Of a DNA stretch of 64,000 nucleotides, positions 46,814 through 56,685 are shown one piece after another. Position 1 is the first letter of the stretch. Every line of letters begins with the position of its first letter. The stretch spans positions 43,635 to 107,634 of the forward strand of contig NZ_SLZR01000013.1 in assembly GCF_004341165.1 (NCBI RefSeq), in the 5' to 3' direction. The DNA is from Reinekea marinisedimentorum. GTDB lineage: Bacteria > Pseudomonadota > Gammaproteobacteria > Pseudomonadales > Natronospirillaceae. Both the position numbers and the translations under genes were made by a program. The notes under the pieces were generated by a model, which worked only from the letters and a program-made list of their open reading frames with translations, was not told where the DNA came from and ran no database searches.

Positions 46814-48317
46814 GGTCGGCCAGCTCCGGCCAGAGCAAACTTAAATTCAGGTGTTGTTCAATGGCATCGGCAACACGGTTAATGCCTTCTTCGCGAAGCG
46901 CGGCGAAACTCTGCACCGTTACCTGCTGCATACCCGCCCAACGCAACAGCGCTGCACAGGCATCCGGCTGTTCAAAAATACCGTGCAGGTAAGTACCCAA
47001 GACCTGGTTATTGCAGCCGATTGCGCCATCGGCCCCGCTGTGTAACTGCAGCGGCGTTTCGCCTGGTTCCGGTGTGCGCAGCCATTGCGTTTCACCGGCA
47101 TGAATTTCATAGCCAAATACCGGTGTGCTTGGCTGGCCGGGCAGCGTCAGCTGGCCTTCGTTTCGGCGCAGCTGCTTCTGTGCTTTCACCTCGGTGGTCA
47201 ACGGCAAATAACCCAGGCCTTCGCTTTCACCGGGCTCACCTTCAATGCCCAGCGGGTCACGGAGTACCTCACCGAGCATTTGGTAACCACCGCAAATACC
47301 CATCAGCTTGCCACCGAAGCGAAGGTGGCGGGCTATTTGTACTTCCCAACCTTGTTCACGCAAAAAAGCCAGATCGCTGCGTACGCTTTTGGAGCCGGGC
47401 AGGATGATCAGGTCTGCTGCGGGCAAGTCCTGGCCTTTGCCGATAAATTGCAGGTCTACGTTGGGGTGAACCCGCAATGGGTCAAAATCGGTATGGTTGC
47501 TGACGCGCTGCAGCACCGGCACAACCACCTTCAGGTGGGTTTCGCCTTCATTGAGCTGTTGGCCGTTAATGGCGTCTTCGGCTTCGAGCATAAGGCCGTG
47601 CAAGTATGGCAGCACGCCAATCACAGGCTTGCCGGTTTTTTCTTCGAGCCAATCCAGGCCGCTCTGCAACAGTGAAACGTCTCCGCGAAAACGGTTGATG
47701 ACAAAACCGGCAACCCGCTGCTGTTCGCTTTCGCTGAGCAATGCCAGCGTGCCGTAAAGGTGCGCAAAGACGCCGCCGCGATCAATATCGGCAACAATAA
47801 TCACCGGCACATCGGCAGCCTCGGCAAAGCCCATATTGGCAATGTCGCGATCACGCAGATTGATCTCAGCCGGGCTGCCTGCACCCTCAATAACAACGGC
47901 TTCAAATTCGCGGCTTAAGCGGTTGAACGATTCCAGTACATAGGGCATCACCGTGGGTTTATAGGCGTGATAGCTGCGTGCATCCATATCGTTAATGGCT
48001 TTGCCCTGAATGATCACCTGCGCGCCAATATCGGTATTGGGCTTGAGCAACACCGGGTTCATGTCGGTGGTTGGCTCTATATTGCAGGCAAAGGCCTGCA
48101 CCGCCTGCGCACGCCCTATTTCACCGCCATCGGCTGTAACCGCGCTGTTTAACGCCATATTCTGCGGTTTAAATGGCGCAACCCGAATGCCTTTGCGCGC
48201 AAGTACACGGCACAGGCCGGCAACCAACACACTCTTGCCGGCATCCGATGTGGTGCCCTGCACCATCAGCGCTTTAACTTTCTCTGTCTCTGTTTGACTC
48301 ATTTTGTCGTTCATCAT
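46806..48317 (-). CDS. cobQ: cobyric acid synthase
   Basis: A 503-residue glutamine amidotransferase that amidates positions b, d, e and g. [21 protein letters not shown] is its P-loop region and [12 protein letters not shown] the typical next motif. The glutaminase Cys lies in [10 protein letters not shown] and the His in TYLHGIFE. Four in-frame Met codons near the N-terminus leave the exact start open within 18 residues. Confidence 0.95.
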   Translation of the reverse strand: MMNDKMSQTETEKVKALMVQGTTSDAGKSVLVAGLCRVLARKGIRVAPFKPQNMALNSAVTADGGEIGRAQAVQAFACNIEPTTDMNPVLLKPNTDIGAQVIIQGKAINDMDARSYHAYKPTVMPYVLESFNRLSREFEAVVIEGAGSPAEINLRDRDIANMGFAEAADVPVIIVADIDRGGVFAHLYGTLALLSESEQQRVAGFVINRFRGDVSLLQSGLDWLEEKTGKPVIGVLPYLHGLMLEAEDAINGQQLNEGETHLKVVVPVLQRVSNHTDFDPLRVHPNVDLQFIGKGQDLPAADLIILPGSKSVRSDLAFLREQGWEVQIARHLRFGGKLMGICGGYQMLGEVLRDPLGIEGEPGESEGLGYLPLTTEVKAQKQLRRNEGQLTLPGQPSTPVFGYEIHAGETQWLRTPEPGETPLQLHSGADGAIGCNNQVLGTYLHGIFEQPDACAALLRWAGMQQVTVQSFAALREEGINRVADAIEQHLNLSLLWPELADHD

Positions 48318-48321
48318 TCGG

Positions 48322-49374
48322 TTAGTTTCTTTCGGCCCAGGGTTCTACGGCCAGCTCCAGATTTTCAATAATGTCTTGTTCACTCATGCCCTGCTGCTCA
48401 GCAAACACCATAATGCCACCGAAACCGCAGCCTTCGGTGACAAAGCCCTGCTCGTATAAACGAATGGCGTTGTATGCCGAGCTGTTCAGCTGTGAGGTTT
48501 GTGTCTTCAATTGGCATCGCGCAGGCAGCTGCGCCAGCAAACGGCTGGCCGCCGGTGACGACATCACCCAGCGAGTGGTGGCCACCTGAACGCTGACAGC
48601 CTGAATTTGATCCTGCATGGCAATGATCGGCGCAAGCATCATAACCCCACCGGCGAAGTTCAGCTTTGGCAGCGGTTCGTTCAACAGTGCGCAGCACACC
48701 CGTTGAATTGGGTCTGACAATGTTGTATCGCGGGTAAACGAGGAGACCTCAAGCGGTAATTCACGGCTGCGCGCCATTAACCGGTTTAGCAGCTGAGTTT
48801 TTAATGCCAGTTTTTCCGGGCATTGGGTACTGCCGGCAAAGGTTAGGTTTTCATCGAGCCAGTGGCGCATCCACAGCGTGGCGAAGGTGGTACCGCCGAT
48901 ACCACATTCGGCGATCAGATGCTGTTCTCCGGCACGCATCTGGCGATGCAACTCCGGCAACAGTTGGGTATTAACAAACGCTGCTTCCTGCCCTACCGGG
49001 CAATGGTGTATGACAACCTCATCGAGCTTCGATTCACTAAAATCCGGCGACGCCGCGAGCCCCAACTGATAACAATGAAATCGAATTTTAAAACCGCGCT
49101 TTCTAAGCGCCATTAACATGCCATGCACCAGTATTGCCGGTGTGACAACGCCCGATGGCACCACCGGCGTTGGCGAAGCGACACCGTTCAGCAAGGTATT
49201 GGCCCGGCCACAAACAATCAGTTCGCTGTCTCGGGTTGGGTGCAGTTGCATCAGGCCTTCGCCGGCGCCGGCATCGCTGACCTGATGCAAATTCGTAATT
49301 GGGGCCACGGCATTGAGCATCATAAAATTGAGCCAGCGGCTGCCGGTTTGCTTGGGGTCTGTCAACGTCATCAT
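48322..49374 (-). CDS. CobT-like NaMN:base phosphoribosyltransferase (TIGR00303-like)
   Basis: A roughly 350-residue protein of the CobT superfamily. [18 protein letters not shown] corresponds to the EMGIGNTT region of classical CobT, and EGCGFGG lies near the C-terminus. The sequence resembles the divergent branch typical of archaea and cyanobacteria more than E. coli CobT. It should make alpha-ribazole phosphate or an analogue for the lower ligand of cobalamin. The start is set at the double ATG 49371-49374, which overlaps the cobC stop; the frame extends further upstream without support. Confidence 0.75.
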   Translation of the reverse strand: MMTLTDPKQTGSRWLNFMMLNAVAPITNLHQVSDAGAGEGLMQLHPTRDSELIVCGRANTLLNGVASPTPVVPSGVVTPAILVHGMLMALRKRGFKIRFHCYQLGLAASPDFSESKLDEVVIHHCPVGQEAAFVNTQLLPELHRQMRAGEQHLIAECGIGGTTFATLWMRHWLDENLTFAGSTQCPEKLALKTQLLNRLMARSRELPLEVSSFTRDTTLSDPIQRVCCALLNEPLPKLNFAGGVMMLAPIIAMQDQIQAVSVQVATTRWVMSSPAASRLLAQLPARCQLKTQTSQLNSSAYNAIRLYEQGFVTEGCGFGGIMVFAEQQGMSEQDIIENLELAVEPWAERN

Positions 49375-50411
49375 CCTTTGCTGTTGGTTGCCGCCTGCAT
49401 TACGGTTAAGGCGCTTTCGAGTTTTTGCCATTGCCTGTCATCGCCCGGAATACCAAACCGCAGAGCGTTCTTTTCATCGCACAAACGGGTCAACACCTGT
49501 TGCTGACAAAGCGCCCCATGCACAGCCACGGCATCGCTGAGTTTTACCGTGATAAACAATGCATGGGTGGCCATGGGTGAGTCGAAATGCTGCGCCAACA
49601 GCCGGTGCAGGCGTTCGGAGCTGCGGGCCAGACGCTGACGATTCTGTTGCTGCCATTGACTATTACCAAGTGCCTGTTTGGCCGCCCAACGACTCGGGCC
49701 GGTGACCGTCCACGGGCCAATGGTTTCAGTAAGCGCCGTTAAAACCGATGGGTTCGCGAACACAAAACCCACCCGTGCACCGGCCAAACCAAAAAACTTG
49801 CCGAGCGAACGCAGCACAACCGTGTGATCAAAACGCTGCACGCGATTGAGCACGCTGCAGTGCGGCGTCACATCCATAAAGGCTTCGTCAACAACCAACC
49901 ACCGCCCCTGCTCTGCCAATTTATTGTGTAATGCCCATAATCGTTCGGCATCCAGTAGGTAGCCTGTGGGGTTGTTGGGGTTGATCAGCACCACAACATC
50001 ACAGCCAGCGAGCTGTGCATCGGTGGGTTGATCCTGATAATAAACAATGCTCCAGCGCTGATTGTTTTTCTTAAAAACGGTCCAGGCCTGCTCATGTTCT
50101 TTGTAGCCCACGCGCGGCAAAGCAACGGTTCCGCAACGGCCCAGCTGCTCGGTGATCACCGCCGGCAACGCCATAATGGCGGCCTGCGAGCCGGCAACGG
50201 CAAGCGGCTCGAATGCTGATTGATAATATTGCTGTGCCGCCTGCTCTAAACCGTCTGCGTTTTGTGGCAGGGCTTGCCACGCCTCGATTGGCACCGGCCC
50301 CAATGGAATGCTGAACGGGCTGACCCCATCGGAAAGATCCAGCCAGTCGGCAGCGTCGGTTTTGTAGCGCGCGGCGATTTCAAGCAGATTACCACCATGA
50401 GTGACAGCCAT
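49371..50411 (-). CDS. cobC: L-threonine-O-3-phosphate decarboxylase-like aminotransferase CobC
   Basis: A 346-residue PLP enzyme of fold type I. The PLP lysine lies in LRSLGKFFGLAGARVGF, and VLINPNNPTGYLLDAERLW is the substrate-binding NPNNPTG motif. In cobalamin operons this protein makes (R)-1-amino-2-propanol phosphate from threonine phosphate, or assists CobD/CbiB. It lies between cbiB and the cobT-like gene. Histidinol-phosphate aminotransferase is the nearest alternative but does not fit the context. Confidence 0.9.
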   Translation of the reverse strand: MAVTHGGNLLEIAARYKTDAADWLDLSDGVSPFSIPLGPVPIEAWQALPQNADGLEQAAQQYYQSAFEPLAVAGSQAAIMALPAVITEQLGRCGTVALPRVGYKEHEQAWTVFKKNNQRWSIVYYQDQPTDAQLAGCDVVVLINPNNPTGYLLDAERLWALHNKLAEQGRWLVVDEAFMDVTPHCSVLNRVQRFDHTVVLRSLGKFFGLAGARVGFVFANPSVLTALTETIGPWTVTGPSRWAAKQALGNSQWQQQNRQRLARSSERLHRLLAQHFDSPMATHALFITVKLSDAVAVHGALCQQQVLTRLCDEKNALRFGIPGDDRQWQKLESALTVMQAATNSKG

Positions 50412-50420
50412 TCGTTGTTC

Positions 50421-51401
50421 CTAAACCAGGTAATTAAGCAGACAAAATACAAACCAGTGCAAACACAAGCCCCAGCTGCCGCGCTGCACCAATCGGTTAG
50501 CGCCGGTAATGGCGCGCCAGTCGGCAAAGGGGCCGGCACCCATGAAAGGCTTTTCTTTGCGCACGCCAAAATAAACCGCCGCGCCACCCACGGTAACCTG
50601 CAGAGCTCCGGCACCGGCAGTCATCACCACACCGCCATTGGGGCTGGCGCATTGTTTAGCCTGAGTTCGCCAGCTGTGCAGCGCCTTTCGGGTATTGCCC
50701 TGCGCTGCGTAGGTTAGTGCACAAATTCGCGCCGGAATAAAACCCAAGGCGTCATCCGCCTTTGCGGCAAAGCGGCCAAAAACCAGATAGCGCTCGTTGC
50801 GATAACCCCACATGGCATCGAGCGTATTGGCCAAACGCAGCAACACAGCACCGGGCGCGCCAAACAACGCAAACCAGAAAAGCGGCGCAAAAACGGCGTC
50901 GTTACCGTTTTCCAAAACAGATTCCACGGCGGCAGAGGTAATGGCCTGCTCATCCATCTGCTCGCTGTTGCGGCTGACAATCATCGCCACGGCGTTACGG
51001 GCCCGGTTTATATCGCCTGCCTGCAGGGGTTGGCGTATCGCTTCGGCATGCGCCAGTAAGCTGTTGCCACCGAGCGTCAAATACAAACTAAAACTGCTGG
51101 CAATGCCCCACAGCCAGCTATTGAAAGACAGCAGCACCAATAGACTCGCGGTGAACAAAACAATGGGCAACACCGCGAGCAGCCAGGCAAGTTGACCGCG
51201 AACGCTCAATGGCAAAAGTTCTATTCGGCGGCAGCGCGGTTCCAGCCACATCACCAGGTGGCCAAAGCCAACCAATGGATGAAACCGCCTGGGTTCACCG
51301 AGCAGGTGATCCAACCCTAATGCGATTAACATCAGTGCAGCGTTCATCAACAACCAGGCACTGATGCTGTTCATTGCTTCGGGTAAAAAGCTCGGCCACA
51401 T
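50421..51401 (-). CDS. cbiB: adenosylcobinamide-phosphate synthase CbiB/CobD
   Basis: A 326-residue inner-membrane enzyme. ALGLDHLLGEPRRFHPLVGFG near residue 28 is the CbiB N-terminal motif, and RNAVAMIVSRNSEQMDEQAITSAAVESVLENGNDAVFAPLFW the central one. It attaches aminopropanol (phosphate) to adenosylcobyric acid. Start at 51401, or 27 bp later at the MNSISAW codon; neither has a strong ribosome site. It begins 7 bp after cobM. Confidence 0.93.
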   Translation of the reverse strand: MWPSFLPEAMNSISAWLLMNAALMLIALGLDHLLGEPRRFHPLVGFGHLVMWLEPRCRRIELLPLSVRGQLAWLLAVLPIVLFTASLLVLLSFNSWLWGIASSFSLYLTLGGNSLLAHAEAIRQPLQAGDINRARNAVAMIVSRNSEQMDEQAITSAAVESVLENGNDAVFAPLFWFALFGAPGAVLLRLANTLDAMWGYRNERYLVFGRFAAKADDALGFIPARICALTYAAQGNTRKALHSWRTQAKQCASPNGGVVMTAGAGALQVTVGGAAVYFGVRKEKPFMGAGPFADWRAITGANRLVQRGSWGLCLHWFVFCLLNYLV

Positions 51402-51408
51402 AAACGCG

Positions 51409-52179
51409 CTACTCGCTGTCGATGACCTTCGCCTTGCGGCAGGCGTGGCTGAAGGTTGGGTCGTAGAGTTTGGAGTCTACGAAGTCATCAATCGCCAACA
51501 CCTTGCTGACGATAATCATCGCTGTGGCGCGAATTTTTGCCGCCTTCATCTGCTCGGCGATATCGGCCAGTGTACCGCGCAAAATGCGTTGCTCCGGGTG
51601 CGAGGCTTTTTCGACCACGGCTACGGGCCAATCCTGCGGGTAAACCTCGCTTAGCTCTTTCACGACCTTGTTAATCAGGCTGGCGCTCAAAAACAAACAG
51701 AGGGTGGCTTCGTGTGCTGCCAGTGATTTGAGGTTTTCTTTTTCTGGCACCGGGGTGCGGCCCGAAGCACGGCTTAAAATGATGGTTTGGCATTCTTCCG
51801 GCAAGGTCAGCTCCTGACCGAGCGCTGCCGCCGATGCCTGAAACGACGACACACCCGGAACAACCTGCCAATCAATGCCCAGTGCATCCAGTCGGCGCGC
51901 CTGTTCGGCCAGTGATGAGTAAATAGACAGATCTCCGGTTTGAACCCGGGCCACATCCTGACCGGCCGCATGGGCCTGTTCGTACACGGCGGTAATCTCG
52001 TTTAAATCCATATCTGCTGAGTTGTAGACTTTGGCATCATCACGCGCGCGCTCAATCACGGCTTTCGGCACCAGACTTCCGGCATACATAACGACCGGAC
52101 AAGCCTCTACCAGCTTGGCTCCCTTTACCGTGATCAAATCCGGATCGCCGGGGCCTGCACCAATAAAATAAACCGTCAT
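51409..52179 (-). CDS. cobM: precorrin-4 C11-methyltransferase
   Basis: A 256-residue SAM-dependent tetrapyrrole methyltransferase. IGAGPGDPDLITVKGAKLVEACPVVMYAGSLVP is the CobM/CbiF N-terminus, and RVQTGDLSIYSSLAEQ and VPGVSSFQASAAALGQELT follow. It methylates C-11 of (cobalt-)precorrin-4. It overlaps cobJ by 4 bp. Confidence 0.95.
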   Translation of the reverse strand: MTVYFIGAGPGDPDLITVKGAKLVEACPVVMYAGSLVPKAVIERARDDAKVYNSADMDLNEITAVYEQAHAAGQDVARVQTGDLSIYSSLAEQARRLDALGIDWQVVPGVSSFQASAAALGQELTLPEECQTIILSRASGRTPVPEKENLKSLAAHEATLCLFLSASLINKVVKELSEVYPQDWPVAVVEKASHPEQRILRGTLADIAEQMKAAKIRATAMIIVSKVLAIDDFVDSKLYDPTFSHACRKAKVIDSE

Positions 52180-53009
52180 ACTTGCTCCTCACTTAAAACG
52201 GGTTGCGCAGTGGCCTGCTGCTTTAGCGCGTGGCCCGGCTTCTGGCCGGCGCGGGTTTTGCCGCTCTCCAGGCTGTATTTATTATCATAGCCACGCGGTG
52301 TGACAATCCAATCCTCAAAGCGATAGCTACTGCTGTTACCAACAATGACGGCGGCATTCATACCGAAGGCCAGTTCCGTAAAGTTTGCCAGGGTCGATAG
52401 CAGAACCTGTTGATCTTCGCGGTAGGCGGCGTTGACCACCGCAACGGGGGTATCTTCGGCGCGATGAGCTAACAGAATCTGCTGCGCTTCAATAATGTGG
52501 CCCTGGCGTTTTTTGGAACGAGGGTTATAAAAGGTGATGGCAAAATCGGCCTGCGCCGCGGCTTCGATGCGTTGGCAAATCACCTGCCACGGCGTCAGTA
52601 AGTCAGACAGCGAAATGGTGCAGCTGTCGTGCCCCAGCGGTGCGCCCACCAACGATGCACAGGCATTGGCTGCGGTAATGCCGGGTATGACATCTACGTC
52701 GATCTGCAGAGTGCTTTTAGAAAGCATTTCAAAAATCAGAGGCGCCATGGCATACACGCCTGCATCGCCTGAACACACCAGCGCTGTATTACTGCCGGCC
52801 ATAACCTGTTTGATGGCGGCATCGGCACGCTGCCATTCTTTGGTCATGCCGCTGGCGATGACCGTCTGCTGATCAATTAACGATTCAATGAGTTCCAGGT
52901 AAGGGCCGTAGCCCACCACTGCATCGGCCTGCTGAATAGTTTGTTGGGCGCGTATCGACATTAAATCTAAACTGCCCGGGCCAATGCCCACCAAAGATAA
53001 TTTAGCCAC
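52176..53009 (-). CDS. cobJ: precorrin-3B C17-methyltransferase
   Basis: A 277-residue SAM-dependent methyltransferase that also drives ring contraction. The start is a GTG at 53009 with AAGGAG nine bases upstream; the longer ATG frame to 53090 lies inside cbiG. LVGIGPGSLDLMSIRAQQTIQQADAVVGYGPYLELI and VPGITAANACASLVGAPLGHDSCTISLSDLLTPW identify CobJ/CbiH. No fused iron-sulfur domain is present, unlike some CbiH60 proteins. Confidence 0.95.
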   Translation of the reverse strand: MAKLSLVGIGPGSLDLMSIRAQQTIQQADAVVGYGPYLELIESLIDQQTVIASGMTKEWQRADAAIKQVMAGSNTALVCSGDAGVYAMAPLIFEMLSKSTLQIDVDVIPGITAANACASLVGAPLGHDSCTISLSDLLTPWQVICQRIEAAAQADFAITFYNPRSKKRQGHIIEAQQILLAHRAEDTPVAVVNAAYREDQQVLLSTLANFTELAFGMNAAVIVGNSSSYRFEDWIVTPRGYDNKYSLESGKTRAGQKPGHALKQQATAQPVLSEEQV

Positions 53010-53013
53010 TCGG

Positions 53014-54645
53014 TTACTCTCCTTTGGCTTGTTTTGAATGAGGTTCGTTTTCGGGCTGCGGCGCATCGATGGGCGCAAAAAACGTTTCATCTACTACCTG
53101 ATTTAGTGAAACGCCATCGGCCAGTGCCCGGAATAATGTGCGCCAGGTGTCTTCACTGAATGCCTCAACCTTACGCAACCAAACACCGTTGTTTACCGGT
53201 AACGCACTGCGCTCATAAATGGCCAGCGTGGCGCGGTTGCGGCAGGCGCCAACGCACTTGGTGCGGCTAATCTTTATGCGCTTATTGCCGCTGGCCAGGC
53301 CCATGTCTTTCAGCACAGCGCGCAGATCGTGTGCCAAATTCGCCGCACCCGCCTTAGCGCAACGCGCGCCTTCACACAGCACTATATGGTGACGGTGATG
53401 CAGCAATGGGCGGTTAAGATCTAAATGCCTGGGCTTACACTGATAGCCCGGCACAACTTCGCTGCCGTGGGCATTTATTCTTACCGGTTCGCCATGACGT
53501 TGATCGCTGCCATGCTTCTTTTCAGCAAACCAGTTTTTACGTTTTTGTGCGCTCAACGGCTCTGCAAACGCTTTGCGGCAGCAGGCAACGGTCATGTTAA
53601 AACCATCTTGCTTGAACGCCCATTTAGCCACCAGCAATTGGTTCCGCTGGGCCAACGCAAGTGCCGCCGCTTCGGCCACCGAGTTGCTGCCAGTTACTTT
53701 TTTAACGTAGTCAGAAGGGTTTTCGATACCGGTACGGTTATCGAGCTGCTCCGGCGCGTAGGTATGGAATGGCCACTGGTGCTGTTCACTGAGTTCCAAC
53801 AAGCCGGTTTCGTCTGCTTTTAAATCGATGCTGGCAAATGCGATGACGGAACTGAGCGAAAGATTAAACTGTTTACTGAACTGAGCCAGGCCAGCCTGCA
53901 AAACAGCCAGCGGAGTATTGCGGTCACAGCCCAGGCCTAACACCAGAGACTTGGGGCGCCACAAGACCAGCCTATTCTGCCAGCCTTCCATTGCGGGTTC
54001 GGCTTCGTCGCTGATTAAAATCGCACCGCTGAAATCGCTGGGGTTAAGCTCGCTCAGGTTGCTGTGGCAAATCAGGTTAGATGGCATGCGTTTATCGCGC
54101 CGCCACCAGTGTTTATCGCCAGCCTGCTGCACAATGGCGACCGGTTGGTTGTTCACGACGGCCGCAGACACCGGCGTGATGGCGGGCTCACTGCGCTCAC
54201 ATAGCAGCCAACCGAAAGGAGCGCCCAGCATATCCAACGCAATGGTGCCGGAAACATCCGATGCCGTGGTAATGACCGGTGTCGCTTTAAGAACATGCGC
54301 GGCGCGTTCGGCCAGTGCATTTGCGCCGCCGCGATGACCACTGAGCAGCGGAATAACAAAATTCGCCTGTTCATCCACACAGACAATGGCCGGATCAACA
54401 CGCTTATCCTGAATCAGGCCGCTGATAACACGCGTTACGATGCCAGTCGCGCAGATGAATATATGGCCTTCGTATTCGTTAAAGCGTTCGCCGAGAAACT
54501 GACTGAGCGGCAGGTTTAACGGTTGTGCATCCATGCCTTCAAGAAAGTCTGGCTTCACAAACAGATCGGCAAATGGCAAGCCGGACTGTAAGCGCCTGGC
54601 CTGCTTTGCGCCGTTTAAGGTAAGGGCGTAGATCGCAAGTTTCAT
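53014..54645 (-). CDS. cbiG: cobalt-precorrin-5A hydrolase CbiG fused to a [2Fe-2S] ferredoxin-like domain
   Basis: A 543-residue fusion. Residues 1-365 are CbiG: HIFICATGIVTRVISGLIQDKRVDPAIVCVDE and LSGHRGGANALAE, then the C-terminal CbiG domain from VLGLGCDRNTP to MTVACCRKAFAEPL. It opens the lactone ring of cobalt-precorrin-5A and releases acetaldehyde. After a polar linker, residues about 418-500 form a thioredoxin-like ferredoxin with Cys424, Cys429, Cys464 and Cys468. That resembles CbiW, which is usually a separate protein. The C-terminal 30 residues are charged and probably disordered. Confidence 0.9.
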   Translation of the reverse strand: MKLAIYALTLNGAKQARRLQSGLPFADLFVKPDFLEGMDAQPLNLPLSQFLGERFNEYEGHIFICATGIVTRVISGLIQDKRVDPAIVCVDEQANFVIPLLSGHRGGANALAERAAHVLKATPVITTASDVSGTIALDMLGAPFGWLLCERSEPAITPVSAAVVNNQPVAIVQQAGDKHWWRRDKRMPSNLICHSNLSELNPSDFSGAILISDEAEPAMEGWQNRLVLWRPKSLVLGLGCDRNTPLAVLQAGLAQFSKQFNLSLSSVIAFASIDLKADETGLLELSEQHQWPFHTYAPEQLDNRTGIENPSDYVKKVTGSNSVAEAAALALAQRNQLLVAKWAFKQDGFNMTVACCRKAFAEPLSAQKRKNWFAEKKHGSDQRHGEPVRINAHGSEVVPGYQCKPRHLDLNRPLLHHRHHIVLCEGARCAKAGAANLAHDLRAVLKDMGLASGNKRIKISRTKCVGACRNRATLAIYERSALPVNNGVWLRKVEAFSEDTWRTLFRALADGVSLNQVVDETFFAPIDAPQPENEPHSKQAKGE

Positions 54646-55409
54646 TGCATTGCTCTGCTGGCAGGCGTGCCGCGAAGCACGCCTTTACGGGCACGAATCG
54701 ACAGCTGAACCATAGCAAAGTAGCGGTGCTCTTCCGGCACATCAGCCAGGTTGTGGTATACCTCCTGATTGGCACCGCTGGCGTGGGATACATAGGTGGC
54801 GCAATGTTCAAGACCCTTATCCCTTAACTTAGTGAGCAGCTGCGGAACGATGCGCCCGGCTTTAATCAGCAGGATGGTATCGAACTCTTCAACCAGGCGA
54901 TCCAGGCATTCAATTCCGTAGGCTGCCGGAACCACACAGAAGCGTTCCTTACCATCCGCCAGCGGGGTTTGAGTGGCCGCAGGCACCGCTGTAATGGAGG
55001 TAATGCCGGGTACAACCTCGGCATTGAGGCCAGGCATCAAGCCGTTCAGTTCATCCTGAATATAGGCCCAGGTGCTGTAAACCGAAGGGTCGCCCTCGGT
55101 AATAAAAACAACCTGCTTACCCGCGGTTAGGTGATGCATCAGCGTACGCGCGGCCTGCTGCCAGGCGGGTACGTTGATTGAGGCATCACGCGTCATGGGG
55201 AAGTGCAAATAGCAGCGCTCGCCGAGCATTTCCTGCTCGGTTAGTGCGCCCGTAACAATCTGCCAGGAGAACGAATCTTTTTGACCTTTGTTCTTTTCAG
55301 GTATGGCAATAACATCGGCACTTTTCAGCAGCCTTGCAGCCTTGAGGGTTAAAAGCTCACTGTCGCCGGTGCCGACACCTACTGCATAGAGCTTGCCTGT
55401 GGTGTTCAA
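54642..55409 (-). CDS. cobI: precorrin-2 C20-methyltransferase
   Basis: A 255-residue SAM-dependent methyltransferase. AVGVGTGDSELLTLKAARLLKSADVIAIPE is the CobI/CbiL N-terminus, and FITEGDPSVYSTWAYIQDEL and EVVPGITSITAVPAATQTPLADG the central motifs. It methylates C-20 of (cobalt-)precorrin-2. It overlaps cbiG by 4 bp. Confidence 0.95.
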   Translation of the reverse strand: MNTTGKLYAVGVGTGDSELLTLKAARLLKSADVIAIPEKNKGQKDSFSWQIVTGALTEQEMLGERCYLHFPMTRDASINVPAWQQAARTLMHHLTAGKQVVFITEGDPSVYSTWAYIQDELNGLMPGLNAEVVPGITSITAVPAATQTPLADGKERFCVVPAAYGIECLDRLVEEFDTILLIKAGRIVPQLLTKLRDKGLEHCATYVSHASGANQEVYHNLADVPEEHRYFAMVQLSIRARKGVLRGTPASRAMQ

Positions 55410-55410
55410 A

Positions 55411-56682
55411 TTAAGATTCCTTCTGCTTACGTTTGTTCGTGGAAATTTTTGTCATCAAAAATAGATGGATGGGGTTCTGCGCCTGATAGCGTTGATAGTG
55501 TGCCAGTGGCTGCGTTTCAGACACGTTAATCAGCTGGCACTGAAGCTCAACTTGCGCTTGTTTGGCCCACTGCACTACCTCGGCAACGGTTTCTAATGTG
55601 ACGGCGCTTACGGCCAACTTGCCGTTATCTGCCAGCCGCTGCCAAACGCTGCTGAGAATTGCATCCATTTGGCCACGGCTGCCACCGATAAACACAGCCT
55701 GCGGTTGTGGTAACGCATCTAAACCTTCGGGTGCTTTCGTGCGAATTAGCTTCAGGTTGTCGGTACCATGCGCCAAGCTGTTGGCTTCAATACTGCTAAA
55801 ACATTCCGGGTTACACTCAACCGCAAACACCTGACCGTGCCAGCATAATTTTGCCGCTTCGATGGCAACGGAACCGGAACCCGAGCCGACATCCCAAAAA
55901 GTGCTTTCGCTGTTTAAACCCAGTTGTGTCAGCACCAGATTACGCACTGCCTGCTTAGTAATTAAACCGGCCTTGGGGGTTCGTTTCAGGAAGGCATCAT
56001 CCCCGGCAAACTGGCCATAACCGCCCCATGAATTTGCAGTGCTTGCTTGAATGACCAGTATGTTGAGCGCATCAAATGGCTGCCCGGTTTCTGCCAACTG
56101 CGCAACAGTAAAGGTGCTGATGCGCTCTTCCGTTCCGCCCAGTTGCTCACAGACATGAACCCGCCAATGGTGCTGCTGATAGCGCAACAAATGCGCAGCG
56201 ATTCGCTGGGGGTTATTGTGTGCATCCGTTAAAACCGCGAACAGTTTGCCCTGCTGCATTTGACTGACCAGGCCAGCGCCTTCGCCAACCGGGGCGCGAC
56301 CATGACAGGAAATAAACCGGGCCTGATCCCACGGTAACCCCAGGCGTGCAAACGCCAACTGCGCTGAACTCTGACTGGGCAGAAAGGCAAGTTCATCGGC
56401 GGGTAGTTTTTTTAGCAGCGTGTTGCCTATGCCAAAAAACAGCGGATCACCCGAGGCCAATACAACAACGCTGCCCTCTTCACTTTCGTCAATGAGTTGG
56501 TTTAACCAGCGACTGAACCCCAGGCCCATGTCCAGAAAGGTACCGCTGAATTGCGGGAACCAGGCCATATGACGGGCATGACCGGCCACAACCCGTGCAC
56601 TAGCAACCGCATTAACCGCTTGACTGGTTAAACTCACGCAGCCATCTTCCGGCACACCGATAACTCGAATAGAAACGCTCAC
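55411..56682 (-). CDS. cobL: precorrin-6B C5,15-methyltransferase / C12-decarboxylase (CbiE-CbiT fusion)
   Basis: A 423-residue bifunctional enzyme. The CbiE half (about 1-210) begins IRVIGVPEDGC and has VVLASGDPLFFGIGNTLL. The CbiT half (about 235-415) has the Rossmann SAM motif FWDVGSGSGSVAIEAAKL. Together they methylate C-5 and C-15 and decarboxylate the ring C acetate. The ending is Lys-rich. It starts 3 bp after cbiC. Confidence 0.95.
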   Translation of the reverse strand: MSVSIRVIGVPEDGCVSLTSQAVNAVASARVVAGHARHMAWFPQFSGTFLDMGLGFSRWLNQLIDESEEGSVVVLASGDPLFFGIGNTLLKKLPADELAFLPSQSSAQLAFARLGLPWDQARFISCHGRAPVGEGAGLVSQMQQGKLFAVLTDAHNNPQRIAAHLLRYQQHHWRVHVCEQLGGTEERISTFTVAQLAETGQPFDALNILVIQASTANSWGGYGQFAGDDAFLKRTPKAGLITKQAVRNLVLTQLGLNSESTFWDVGSGSGSVAIEAAKLCWHGQVFAVECNPECFSSIEANSLAHGTDNLKLIRTKAPEGLDALPQPQAVFIGGSRGQMDAILSSVWQRLADNGKLAVSAVTLETVAEVVQWAKQAQVELQCQLINVSETQPLAHYQRYQAQNPIHLFLMTKISTNKRKQKES

Positions 56683-56685
56683 AGG

